This document shows positions 12,960 through 25,177 of a stretch of 64,000 bases of DNA, in pieces. Location: NCBI GenBank assembly GCA_033439265.1, contig JAVTVX010000011.1, forward strand, positions 11,718,590 to 11,782,589, written 5' to 3'. A program made the position numbers and the translations under genes. The first letter of the stretch is position 1, and the number at the start of each line of letters is the position of its first letter. Under the pieces are notes generated by a model, which was not told where the DNA came from, did no database searches, and was given only the letters and a program-made list of their open reading frames with translations. Source of the stretch: Dillenia suffruticosa. Lineage: Eukaryota > Streptophyta > Magnoliopsida > Dilleniales > Dilleniaceae.

Positions 12960-14104
12960 AGAAATAAATAAAGTTAATATGACAAGATATTTTTGGCGCC
13001 CAAATTTGGTATTTTCTCGCGCCCAAATTTGGTATTTTTTCTGGCCAAAATTAATTTAATTACCGCAAAAATTTGGTCCTTTTTTCCTCCAAAATTAATT
13101 CAATTACCGCTATCAAAAAATTAATAATAACCTTCCATCACATGCGTGGCATGCGCTGGTGGTCGGTATGATTTTCTCGAGTAAATAAAAAATTTAGGAT
13201 TTGTTTGTCTTGAAAGGTTGTAAGAGGGTTGCAAGGGGGTTGTAAGAGAATAATATGAACAATAGTATCACTAACATCCTTCTCTCATCCATCCAAGGGT
13301 TAAGGGTAGGATTAAACCACCCACTGATAACATCCTTCTCACCCGTGACAACATCCTGTGACAACATCCTTCTGAGCCACGTGACAACATCCTTCTCATC
13401 AACTATATCCTTGGTGCATAAGAATAGGTGATGTCATATAGAATTCACTCAATTAATTATTACCAAATAATATTTAACATTAAATGTGGCAAAATTAATG
13501 GTAGTGGATAAAATTTAAGTTGGAGCGGATAGATATATCAGATCGAGATAGGATAACCAGCTATCCTAAATAGCTTTCTTTCAACACAATAAATTTAATT
13601 TTTTAATGCTAAGTGATTTGATCCATCATCTTCTAACGATCTTGTGTACATCATCATAATCATCTAAAATGGTTAGATTCTTGAGTAATTGTTTTAGGTT
13701 GTTTGCAAAGAAGCAAGAGAGAGTAATGACAAAAAAAAGGAGAACAGTATTTAAGTAAGCGCCCTCAAACAAAAAACAAATAAAAGTTTTTTAACAAAAT
13801 GAAAGTTTTTTACGATTTTGAAATAACATAATAAAATGTGTTATAGCTTTCTAAAAAATTTTGCCTTGTTGATTGATAATTCTAAAAATTTTGGCTTGGT
13901 TGATTGATAATTGATAATGAATTAAAATGATAAAATAATCATATAGATATAGATGGTTGATAGATAATTGACAATGAAATAAAATGATAAAATATTTTGG
14001 ATGATTTGATATTATATGTATTATAAAAATTAGTAATTTAATATCATTAAAATTTTTAAATAATAATATTAATAAATCTAATTTAATAATATAAAAAATG
14101 GAGT
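12960..14104. other. Spacer upstream of TNP2, with short direct repeats
   Basis: No gene seen. At 12990-13080 GCGCCCAAATTTGGTATTTT is repeated. At 13328-13404 TGACAACATCCTTCT occurs about four times, and at 13210-13250 GTAAGAGGGTTGCAAGGGG is duplicated. The region is upstream of TNP2 and could hold its promoter; that is inference from position only. Confidence 0.5.
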
Positions 14105-14575
14105 AATTAGTCGCGCGGGGTGGCATGGTTGTGTGAGCGGGTGCCAGGGCTGTCGGGCACCAGGGCTGGTGGGCACCAGGGCTGGCATGGCCGGGCGCGC
14201 TGCATGCTTCTAGGCTAGGCCCTCGCTGCTCGCATGCCCCGCGTGGGCACTGCATGCATGGAAAGCTGGGCCTTTGCTGCTCGCATGCCCCGTACGGGGT
14301 TTGCATGCATGGAAGGCTGGCCCTTGGCTATTTGCATGCCCCGCGGCGGGCACTGCATGGATGGATGGCCCGCGCGGTGGCAGGAGCGGGGGCCCGCGGG
14401 CACTTGCATCAACGCATGCAACGGGTAATGGCATGCGTCGGCGTTTGTGCTGCCCCTTGCATGCACGCATGCCCTTCACGTGCGCTGCATGAGCACATGC
14501 CATGCTGTGTGGCATGCGCGCGTCCCAGTCGTCGTATGGCCCGGCCGCGGGTGGCCCGATTTCGGCGTAGCAACC
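14105..14575. repeat. GC-rich island with degenerate ~55-bp tandem units
   Basis: About 470 bp of very GC-rich DNA lies in AT-rich surroundings. Units start GCATGCATGGAAAGCTGGGC and end CTCGCATGCCCCG, with rich GCATGC palindromes. Apparent open frames overlap on both strands and all give compositionally biased Ala/His/Gly/Arg peptides, so no gene is called. It is the longest of the large CACTA's islands. Confidence 0.75.
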
Positions 14576-14692
14576 AATTTTTGTATATTATAAAAATTAA
14601 AAAATTTAACATAAATAAAATTTTGAAAAATTTAGAAAATGAAAAAATTAAGAAAAATAGTGTACATTTAATATTTTGGATCCGATACATGA

Positions 14693-14768
14693 CTACATGA
14701 TACATGATACATGATACATGATATATTATATTATTATATTATGATACATGGAAAAAAAATGATACACG
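14693..14768. repeat. TACATGA / ATGATACA microsatellite
   Basis: Around 14690-14725 the unit ATACATG is repeated about five times, then decays into TATATTATATTATT and further ATGATACA copies. It lies between the GC island and the next gene's 3' end. Confidence 0.8.
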
Positions 14769-14789
14769 AAAAAAAAAAGGAAAAATTTG

Positions 14790-16407
14790 GAATTAAGGAA
14801 ATTGAACTTTGGGTCGAAATTTTTTTGCTCTACTCTGTTGAGAAGACGATGCAGTTCCACCCGTGGCAGTGGCAGTGGCAGAAGTAGTCGCAGCAGAAGA
14901 GGATGGTATTCCTTTTATCACTTCACCAATATCAAAAGGAATAAGATTAGATCTGGGAGGAGAAGCAAATGAAGCAAATGAAGTCCTTGGAGGACGAATG
15001 ACGAATGGGTAGGCGTGATAGGCAGAGCTCACAGCTGGTCTAGGTTCTGCGGTTCCGGAGGAAGATGTTCTGAGCTGCAAATGATCTCTTCTACATTTAA
15101 TAAAATTACTATTCACCCCTACATCGTCTCCATACTTATCAAGCAACCTATCATTCTCGCATGATCTTCCCGGTTCTGTTCCTTAAAATTATAATCATGC
15201 CGCTTAAATTCATCAAAATTATGCCTTAATTCACCAACTTCGTTTCAAATTTGTCCAATTTCATGCCGCTTAAATTCGTCAAAATTATGCCTTAATTCAC
15301 CCACTTCGTTTCGAATTTGTCCAATTTCTTTTCGTGATTCTCCTACTTCATTGCGAACCTCACCCACTTCACTGCGAACCTCACCCACTTCTCTACGAAC
15401 CTCGCCTACTTCACTCCGAACACTATCCAACTGTAATTTCATATGATTCATATATTCAAACAATTCTTCCCACCTCCTTTTCTCATTTTCATTTACATCA
15501 TTCAGATTTACATCATCATCATAAACTTCTTCCGCTTGTGGCTCTGGAACACCTCTTCTCTTTAAATTTAACCAAATTCCATCTTCACACACCCAATAAG
15601 CTCTCCGTAACGTTCTATCATTTATACTATTTTTAATCATATTTAATTGTAAATGATTTTCTTTTTGTAGATTTATTCCGTGACATTTTAAAATACCACT
15701 TACCATACTACAATATGATAAATTATTAGAAGAATCTCTTAAAGATATCATAAAATAAGGAACTAAAAAATGTAATCCCGGTTTTTTCCTTTCAACTATA
15801 CGCGTCATTAACCAAAAATCTTCTCAGGTAATAGATGTATAATTTTCCACACGTGGTTTAATAATGTGTATAATTAAAAAGTGAAGAATTCATTCTTGAA
15901 AATTTATATCAGTAGCATTTGTGCTAAAAAATTCTAAATTATCATCATTAAATACTATTTTAGCATCCATTATTATTTCAGTATTTAAATATGAAGCACA
16001 CTCTTCATACTCCACCCACGGAAGATTAGCCTCTCTGCATATCATCTTAGGAGTCACTTCAATTATTTCACCATCAAAATAACTTTGAAAACTACACGAA
16101 CTAATATTACCATCAATAATTACACAATCGTTATGGATTTTTTTCATATTATTTAAAATATTCTAACTGTATTCTCATATATATTTTTATCTGGATTAAG
16201 AATCGAAGATGGGCGCACTTCTTTTAAATAAGTTCCGTATTGAAAACTTATACTATCAAGAAAATTCCAATCAATTAATCGACCCGAAGTAATGTTGCGA
16301 TGACAAAATACCTTCTGAAATAGATTGTTTTTTTTCAGAGATGGAAAGTGTTTGCTTTCATCTAATTCTATCATAATTCTTTTTCCTTTTCTAGATGATG
16401 AGGCCAT
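14790..16407 (-). pseudogene. Putative plant-transposon-protein (Transposase_32-like) gene with heptad-repeat tail, cargo of the CACTA
   Basis: It starts MASSSRKGKRIMIELDESK at 16407. The first ~280 residues, spread over open stretches at 16407-16153, 16147-15890 and about 15830-15600, resemble the family annotated as 'putative plant transposon protein' (PF20167). Seen are a basic N-terminus, a long first helix region ending VRIF, the segment with SSCSFQSYFDGEIIEVTP, then KPGLHFLVPYFMISLRD. The following part (15540-15245) has a striking repeat of (E/S)EVGEVR-type seven-residue units, predicting a coiled coil. A Ser/Thr/Ala-rich stretch with a basic end (15146-14793) may be a C-terminal exon or the continuation. 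The function of this family is unknown. At least one frame break separates the first two open stretches. It is transcribed away from the Ulp1-like gene at 21074, with 4.7 kb between them. Confidence 0.55.
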
Positions 16408-16689
16408 TGTGTCGAGTTTGTGACTTTGGGAGAGACGCTAAAGATGGAGGAGAGGCAGTTTGAAGGAAAGGGTAGGAAGGAGCCGTGAAGGAAGCTTGCG
16501 GAGATGAGCCGAGAGAGGAGTTTGGACAGCAGTTTATTTGTGAGTAAAGAGTGAGTACCGAGAGGACAGGAGTTAGTTTATGAGTGAGTGGCGAGAGTGA
16601 GCGGTGAGAGGAAAGTGATGAGTAAGTTCTGAGTGAGTTTTGAGAGAAATGTTTAGTTAAGTAGTAGTATAACTGCACTGTTAGCTCGT

Positions 16690-16890
16690 GGTAGCTCGGA
16701 TGGCAGGATAGGGTGCAGTAGTGTAGTAGTGTAGCTGGAGAGTGCAGAAGTACAGTAGCTGGAGAGTACAGGAGTGTAGTGGTAGGGGGCAATGGAGGTG
16801 GCAGTGGATGAGCGAGCTGGAGAGTGCAGATGTGTAGTAGCTGGAGAGTGCAGAAGTGTAGTGGTAGGGGGCAGTGGAGGGTGGCATTTG
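16690..16890. repeat. G-rich tandem duplication upstream of the coiled-coil gene
   Basis: A unit of about 80 bp containing GTAGCTGGAGAGTGCAGAAG and GTGTAGTGGTAGGGGGCA occurs at about 16731-16799 and again at 16814-16880. It lies 300-500 bp upstream of the ATG at 16407, in the likely 5' leader or promoter zone of that minus-strand gene. It is G-rich on the plus strand, C-rich in the gene's sense. Confidence 0.65.
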
Positions 16891-17680
16891 GCTGGCGGGC
16901 AGGCAGTTGCAGAACTTGAAATTTATTTTTTTCTTGTGGCTGGTAGTAGTGTTGTGGAAGTGTTTACGCAGTGCTAGGCATGGGAAGGCCGTGCAGGTGC
17001 AGTGGCTAAGTGGCATGGCGGGGTGTAAGTAGAGTGCAGTGCAAGGAGGAGTCCTGTCGTGTAAAGTTGTTTTATTTTTTTCTTCGCTTCTTGGTTGTAT
17101 ATGCCAGTCACGAGAACCGAGTTACTAAAGTCAAAAATTCAATCCTTCTTTTCAAGAAGTTGAAATTTCTTGTTCGATTTTCTGCTCGCAATTGATGACC
17201 AAAATGTTTGACTTGTCAGTTTGTCTGTCACAGGAGCTTCTCAAGTTCAAATTATCTTTTTCTATTTTGTTTGCACTCTATCAAACTTCAAACTTCGCCG
17301 ATGATGGCAAAGCAAGTGCAAATTGGACTTGTCAAAAAATAATTTTTATTTTTTCAGTTTTGTTATTTTTTTCTTTCTATCCATTTTTTTTATTATTTTC
17401 TTTTTGTATCCATAAAAAACAAATTTCTCAAGTAATTACTTTTTTTTATTTTATATACATTTTTTTAAATATTTGTTTCTACTATTTATTATTGCTTTAA
17501 TTATTTATTTTTTGTTTGTTGCTTTAAGCTTAGTGTCTCATAGGATAAGATAGGCTTAATTTGCTACCGTGGACAAATAAATTGTTTTGCTACCTATTCG
17601 ACAAACAAATCGATTTGGTGCGAAAGTAAAACTATATAATTCTTTTTTCTTTTCCTTGCGCCACAATAAAGAATTTTGTA
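16891..17680. other. Spacer without a recognised gene
   Basis: No coding signal I trust. The sequence CGCCGATGATGGCAAAGCAA at about 17297 occurs again at about 20247, bracketing the duplicated block 17680-19900. T-rich runs at 17340-17470 produce short hydrophobic open frames that look compositional. Confidence 0.5.
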
Positions 17681-19593
17681 TTTATCACTTGTCAAATTGT
17701 TATTATAAAAATATAAAGAATTCAAAAAAAAATTGTGAAATATTTTATAGATGTCGAGAAAGAAATGAGACAAAAAAGAATTTATTGTAATGTTAAAAAT
17801 TTTAGATATAACTAAAAGAAAAAAAATATGATTATTAAGATAAAAGGGCACGAGTTTTCTAATATAATTGACAACTTTAACCAAAAACTTGAGAAAGAAT
17901 TATTACAAAATATAAAATAATATAAGTCACAAAAAACTCTTGAGACTGAGAAAGAATTATTACAAAATATAAATTATGATATGATTTCTTCCGCGAGCTT
18001 TTTTTACCTAGAGCTAATAATTTAATTTAATGTATAACCATATTATTTTTCATGATTGTGATCTAAAATTTTGAGCCCTTTTATCAAAAAATATTATATT
18101 TTATTTTATCAAATGCATTTTTCAATTTCTTCTCATCTTAAAATCACCTCCCAATCTCAAAAAATCTTCACAACCCTTTTTGCGAAAGTAAAAGGAGCTC
18201 ATTTTCCATGGTTGTTCATAATTTCAATTTTCTCTTGTCAGTCACCACTTTCAATCTCCTCTCTCTCTCTCTCTCTCACTCTTTCTCTCACGACAACTTT
18301 CTTTCAATCTTTCAATCAATCTTTTATTCAATTCAACAATTCAACATAAAAAAAAATTAAAATTTCTTAATAAAAAAATTACAAAACTCATGGATGGGAC
18401 GCAAAACTTCATAACTTCGTAAAATTTCATAAAACACTAACACAATTTAATCCTAACCATAATATATAATATATTTGACTTCATAATAAAAAAAACAATA
18501 TAATCATTCATATAACATCATTAATTACAAATTACAAAATAAGCTCAAGACGCATATAATAATACACAAACTACTTTCAATTGTTTAAACTAACCAAAAT
18601 ACAAACTAAGGACGGACTCTACATATAATTATTATAGAATTTTCATTGATATTTGGTATGTTATTATTTTCGGTGTGAAAATAAAAAAACTAAGTTAATT
18701 ACCGTGACAAAACAACTATTAATATTAACATGCATGCGGAAAAAAACACATATAAAATAGTAAAAAGATTATTTTTATATGATGCCGTCGAAAAAGAATT
18801 AGAAAAAAAGAATATAAAATATTTTATAGATGTTGAGAAAAAAATGAGATAAACAAGATTTTATTGTATTGTTAGATGTAACTAAAGATTAGGGAATATT
18901 AAAAAAAAAATTATTATTAAGATAAAGAAAAAGATTTTTGAAGATAAAAAACTTATAACCTCCTTTTCAAAAATTTGCTGAAAAAAAATATTTGAAAATT
19001 TATTTATTTTTATAATATTGGAACTTTCTATCTACACTTTGTTTCTTTTTGTTTGTATCATGGGTAGATATCTCTATCGAGTTTTCTAATATAACTCATA
19101 ACTTTAATCTAATCTAAAGAATCATTACAAAATATAACTATGATATATAAATATGATATGATTTTTTCCGACAGCTTTTTTTTTTTATCAATTTTTACCA
19201 AACCCATCTATTAATTTAATTTAATATATAAAACAATAAGTATATTTCATAAATGTAAATATAAATGGAATTTTTGAAATTTTTGATAATTTTAAAAAAA
19301 TTATATTTTATTTTTCACCTTCTCTTTTAAAATTTTATTCTATAATTTCTCTATCCTTTTTAACAACAAAAAAATTAAAAATAATTTCTCCTCATCTCCT
19401 AAATTCTTTAAAATCATCTCCCAATCTCCCAAATCTTCACATCCCTCTCTCTCATCGGTTGACAATTTTCTTTGCTTAAAGTAAAAAGTAAAAAATAAGT
19501 TTTTTTAATGTTGTTAATAACTTTCAATCTTGTCTCTTGTTAGTCACATATGTATCTTTCAATCTCCTCTCCCTCTCTCTCTCTCTCATTCTG

Positions 19594-19632
<39 letters not shown>

Positions 19633-19900
19633 GAACGAAATCAATCTTTAATCAATTCAACAATTCAACATAAAAAAAATTTTCCAATTGAAATTTATTA
19701 AAGAAAAAAATTACAAAACTCATATGAAGATCATAATAAATCAAACTTCATAAAACTTCATAAACATTGATTATATTTAATCTTAATGATAATATATTAA
19801 CTTCATAATATAAAATAAAATAATCATACATATAATATAATCAATTACAAATTACAAAATACATCTCATACTCTCGCACATATATCTACATTACATATAT
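17680..19900. repeat. Diverged ~1.2-kb direct duplication with CT-rich tracts
   Basis: The block about 17690-18560 aligns with about 18770-19890. Shared landmarks in order are: AATATTTTATAGATGT, a GATATGATTT(C/T)TTCCG segment with GCTTTTTT, a (CT)n run (18262-18290 and 19565-19632), CAATTCAACAATTCAACATAAA, and AAAAAATTACAAAACTCAT. The copies are offset by about 1.1-1.3 kb and differ by many indels. No gene is seen in either. The block lies between the two divergent cargo genes. Confidence 0.7.
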
Positions 19901-20212
19901 ATATATATATATATATAACATAAGCTATAGCACCAATTGAACCATATTGAGTTGAAAAGCCCAAAACAAAGGAAACTAAAGATAGTTCTGGTTCTTTTAT
20001 GTTATATCCATATTAAATATATTAAACTTCTAAGTTTGCAGCTCTTTTTTCTAGATCACATACATCCTTATAAATTTGTATAAATTTGATCAAATTCTTC
20101 TGTGAATCCAAAATCAAATTTGCTTCTCTTGATTTTTTGACTTCCTTCATATAAAAAATAAATAAATAAATAGTGAAAGTTTGGATTTTTATTTAATGTC
20201 AAGCAACCCATT

Positions 20213-20247
20213 AACCATCAACCATCAACCATCAACCATCAACCATC
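20213..20247. repeat. ACCATCA minisatellite
   Basis: About five copies of the 7-bp unit ACCATCA end directly at CGCCGATGATGGCAAAGCAA, the sequence also found near 17297. Confidence 0.85.
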
Positions 20248-20689
20248 GCCGATGATGGCAAAGCAAGTGTCTAAATTTTTTAAGTGATGGAAGGGAAATA
20301 AATTGATTTCATTTGACTAAAAGGGATAATTTGATTTGATTTGAGACAACAATATATGAACAGTGTTGTGGTGATTTTTTAACATATAACTCAAATTTAT
20401 ACAAATACGAGGGTGTTATTAATAAAGTAAACACAATATTAATAAAGTTAGTTTTGTTTTTTTATATTTAATCACATTCTCTCAGATCTCCTCCGATTTC
20501 TATGTCCCAAGGTGTTCATACTTACAAATAATTGTCCATATTAAGGGATTATATGTAATATAATATAATTTAATATAATATTATATGTTTAATAATATAA
20601 TAATATATTTGTAATACTTAAATCGAAGGGCTGATTTGTGCTCGTAACTTTGATCTCTGTTCTCTATGGGAGGTGGCTAACGTCATTTC

Positions 20690-21000
20690 GATAGTTATCA
20701 ATAGTAATAGTAATCAGCATCCAGTCCGGTCCGCACTTCACTTCACTGTGGTACTTTACCTCACTGAACTTCCATCCGATCAAAACTATCAAAACTGAAA
20801 AAACACGCAAACCAAAGTCGCTTATCGCACTTCTGTATCCGATCAAAACCATCGGAAGCACTTCACTTCACTGTGGTACTTCACCTCACTAAACTTTCAC
20901 CTCACTGAACTTCCATCCGATCAAAACTAAAAAAACACGCAAACCAAAGTCGCTTATCGCACTTCTGTATCTGATCAAAACTATCGGAACAAAAAAAACA
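20690..21000 (+). repeat. ~130-bp tandem duplication in the 5' flank of the Ulp1-like gene
   Basis: The units at about 20736-20865 and 20866-20990 share CTTCACTGTGGTACTT, ACTTCCATCCGATCAAAACT and GCAAACCAAAGTCGCTTATC with few differences. They end about 80 bp before the ATG at 21074, so they are likely part of the promoter or 5' leader. Confidence 0.75.
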
Positions 21001-22443
21001 CACGAGTCAAACTTGCTTTTTGCGCTTCCATAAAAACCCAAAAAACATACAAATCAAACCAAACTTGTTTCCTATGTCGAACAAGAAGGAAATTTTTTCT
21101 AAGAAGAAACTAAAATCTATTGCGGTGAGTTACTAGTTTATTTTACTCATACTCATTTTTTTTTTCATTTTCATTGAATAAATTATACTGAAAAATAGTT
21201 TTTTTAATAGAATGAAGAAGATGAAAAGACAGTAAAAGAGGAAATTTCTGGAATGAGAAAAGCAATGACTACTCCAATGCTGACAAGGTGTTCTCCTAAA
21301 CAAGTAAGAGAGCTATTTTCTACTCTTACAGACGATATGAAATGTGTAGTGAAAGAAATGGGATTCGGAAGCCTTTTGAACATGACCTGTGATATACTGA
21401 GTCGAAAATTGTGTGAGAAACTTATAATGAGATTTGAACCCATGCAAAAATATCTTTCTATCCCTCCCCATCACAATTTTAAACTCACAGTAGAAGAAGT
21501 AGCACGAATTTTAGGAATCCCTTACATGGGATGTGATGTGTTAGATTCTTCCTCCATTGAATCTTCAAATTTAAGAAAATATTTCTTGACATTAAAGTAT
21601 AGCCAATTAAAACAAGAGATCCAAATCTACTCACCCAACTTTAAACGATGTTTCTTGTTATTTATCCTTGGATGCTTTTTATGTCTAACTACGAATGTCT
21701 TCCCGGCTTCCAGACATCTTACTGCTACTATTGATGTTGAGAATGCTCGACAATATAATTGGGCTAAATTTGTATTAGAATGGTTAGTTGATGAGATTTC
21801 TGAATTCAAACGTCAAGCAAGAGAGGTAGAACACAGAAAGAAGACGGGCATCAGTGGTTGTTTATTTTTACTTATGGTAAGCTTTCAATTTAATGATTGA
21901 ATGGAATCTACTTTAACAATATTTAACAAATATTGTTTTATGTATAGATCTTTTATTTTGAGAATGTTAGAGTTGGTGACTTGGGGGGCAAAAAAACACA
22001 TTTACCCATTCGCTATTGGACGACGGATCGGGTAAATCAAAGACTTGAATCCGAGCGTATAAATGTATGTAAGTTAAAATAAGTTTATATGCATTATGTA
22101 AAAACTATAGAATCTCAATAGTATACTATTTATTTATAGGTTTATTCACCTTTTATACTATTTATTTTAATAGGGTTTATTGTCTAAAAAATCTGTTGAA
22201 AAATCTATTGAAGCAAGTGTTGAAGAAGCTGAAGAAGCAAGTGTTGGTGTTCATGGTGTTGAAGGAAGTAGAGAAAAAATTAAGGTAAACTTATAATCAC
22301 TACTTTATATACCACTCACAAGCACTTATATAGAGTACTTATACTATGTGCAATTGCAGAGAATCAATATCAAACATGAAATTAAAATGTTTGTGGAGAA
22401 GTCAATTCAAATTCATTCCAATTTGTTACAAATGCATCATGAT

Positions 22444-25177
22444 TGTCACGCCCCAAACCTGGAGCGTGAGCAGCCGCCCATTACCCTAGATGCCGGCTGT
22501 ATTTTTATAGAAAATCGGGCAGAACCTCCCCATATATCGGAGGTCTCCCATATTAAAATAAACCTGTTATCTGTCCATAAGGGGCCATCCCGGCCTCAAA
22601 ATGCATAAATTATCCTCAACAACAAACCAGATCATCCATACTACGCAATCCAGGGCAACGCAAGGCTAACAAACAATTCTCCACAGTCCTAACCACAGAC
22701 CTCTACTGCCATGCCCCCATTAAAGGCATGGACAGCCGCCAGTCGCCCCTCCTGTGATTTAGAGGAGGTACCGAGCGATCCTAGAGGACACTTCTAAGAC
22801 ATGACACATTCCCAAATACAGACACAACAAAAAAGAAATACCTCAATGCAATGTCATGCAGTGACAAGAGAGTTCCACAATTTAAATGTCCATATTTATA
22901 CAGTCATCCCAAAATTATAAAAATGGTCATCTATAGACCTCAAAATACATATACATCACCAATACAAATTTGCAGCGGAAATACACAAAGACTCCTCAAG
23001 TCCAGGCTTGATCTCCCAAAGATACTGAGCGTCCTAAAAGCGACGCTCCTTGTCAAATACTATCTGTGCAACAAAAGGGAAATGAGGGGTGAGTACTCGG
23101 GAAAGAATACTCAGTGAGTGAGTGGGTCAATGTAATCGTCAAATATAGAGTGTGAAACTGGAGTGTCAAAACATAAGTATATAAATCATATTTCAAATCA
23201 TCATGCTTTTCATTTCAACAATATATCATTTCACGTATTTTCAAGTCAAATAAGCATCCAAAGTACCATCATTTAAAATCATAGAGCTGCCAGCCGAAAA
23301 TGTCCCGGCAGAGATCTATCGCGACCTATGACAGGCGCACCGGGGGTGTTATATGCAAATTTCTTTAAAGTGCTCTCTACCCCGGCGTTAGCGACGAACC
23401 TCATCCAGGTGCTAGACTTGGAGAGGATATCCAATCCAAATCCAAATCCTCCCCCTTTCGGGTTCAACCTGGCTAGTACCGTATCGATAATCAAATCACG
23501 ACAACTCGTGGGATACCCCAGGCCTAGGCATATCCGGACACCACCAAAGCGTCTCTCCCGGGTCCTTCGTAGCTACGGAACAATACAATCCAAAGCCTTC
23601 AAGGCCAAAATCAATATCATATCAAAATGTGCCAAAGTCAGGTTCATAAACCGATGCAACATAGAGTATAAAATGGCACATTATACATTTCAATCACATG
23701 GATGCATAATTTCATAATTCAACACAGTTTTTGGACACTCCATCGGTTCACAAAAAATCAATTTTAAAACCAGTCAAAACATTTCAAGTATACGACAAAT
23801 CATGCTCATTACCAAAATGTTATAAAACAGGATTTACATATTAAACAAAAGCATTGAAATAAATCCCACTCACAGTTTTGGGGAGGATAGCGCACTCCCC
23901 AATAAAACCATAATACGTAGAGCAATGCTCCCCTCAATCGAATCACCAAAATAGCCAACCTAATCAAATCACCACGGTTCGATATCAAATAAGGGTCTAG
24001 TTATGAATTTTCAATTTTTCTTTCCAACCAAAACTACCTAATTTGACAAATTTTATTCAAAAGTTAAAGAGATTTCCTTTCTCTCACCTAGGATTCCTCA
24101 GATCTCGGATCTAGCTTTCGTTCGCCCGTCGATTTGGTCTAAAACCTGAATGTTTCCAAATTTGAAACAATTGTGAACAATTTAAGTCCAATTACTAAAG
24201 AACTTCGAAACCCTAGTGCGGAAATCGAAACTTTGAGTCATTTACCTTCGCAGAGGCTCACGGACTGTCATGGGCCGTCGCGGGCTCATGGGCCGCGAGT
24301 TAGCGGGCTGATGGGCTGGCGGGCCTGGTGGGCCTGCGGGCCTGATGGGCCTGGTGGGCCATGGGCCGGACTGGGCCGCGTACTGGACTGGGCCGCAGTG
24401 GCTAGGGCTCGCGCTCGCGAGCTGGATCGAGTGCTCGCGCAGTGGGTCACGTGCTGGAGCACTCGCTCTCGTGCTGGGGCGTGCTGGAGGGCGTGCTGGC
24501 ACAGGGGAGCCCGTGCTGGGGCACGCAGGGGCGCGCAGGGGCTCGTGCAGAGGCGCGCAAGGGCGCGCTGGCGCTCGAGCAGGAGCGTGCAGAGGCACGC
24601 AGGGGGTCGCGCGCTGCTCGCGTTGGGCTCGGGCGCTGCTCGTTCTGGGCTCACACACTGCTCGCGCGGGGCTTGCGCGCTGCTCGCACTGGGCTCGCGC
24701 GCTGCTCGCGCTGGACTCGCGCGCAGGCTGGCTTCATGTGCTGGCTCGCGTTGGGCTCGAGCTGGGCTCGCGCTGGGCTCGAGCTGGGCTCGCGTTGGGC
24801 TTGCGCAGTACACGCACGCGCTCGGGAGTGCGTGCAGTCGCACGAAGGAGAGTGCGCAGTCGCGCGAAGGAGAGCACAGTGGCGCTCGTGCAGGAAGGAG
24901 CTGCAGCGGCTCGCTCGTGGGAGGGAGGAAGGTGCTGCGGCTAGCGCGCTCGCGTGAGGAGGAAGGAACAGCGGCGGCTGGGTGCGGTGGCGAGCGGCGG
25001 TGCTGGTGGCGGCAGCGCTGGCGGCGGCAGCGGGAGAGGAAGAGACGGAGTGTGAGAGAGAGAGAGGGAAAGAGAGAGAGGGAGAGAGAGAGAGAGGGAG
25101 AGAGAGAGGGGAGAAAATTAGGGCTTTAAGCCCTAATTTTAATTTCCCCTTTTTTTTTTTATTATTTGGGTATTACA
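22444..25177 (-). repeat. 3' LTR of the inner gypsy element (left copy)
   Basis: Begins TGTCACGCCCC and ends GGGTATTACA on the plus strand, so TG...CA in element orientation. It contains a GC-rich repetitive zone (24240-25010, units like GGGCTCGCGCTG), then a GAGAGA purine run (25050-25110) and GGGCTTTAAGCCC. Long open frames over the GC zone occur in several frames on both strands and reflect the repeats, not a protein. Confidence 0.93.

Noticed and set aside
14210-14700. Several 60-150-residue overlapping frames on both strands around the GC island
   Set aside because: All are Ala/His/Gly/Arg-biased products of tandem repeats with GCATGC palindromes; no start context, domain or conservation supports a gene.
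24173-25129. A 318-residue open frame on the plus strand, with overlapping long frames on the minus strand
   Set aside because: It lies in the GC-rich array of a gypsy LTR; open frames on both strands come from stop-poor GC repeats, and the other LTR gives different frame lengths.
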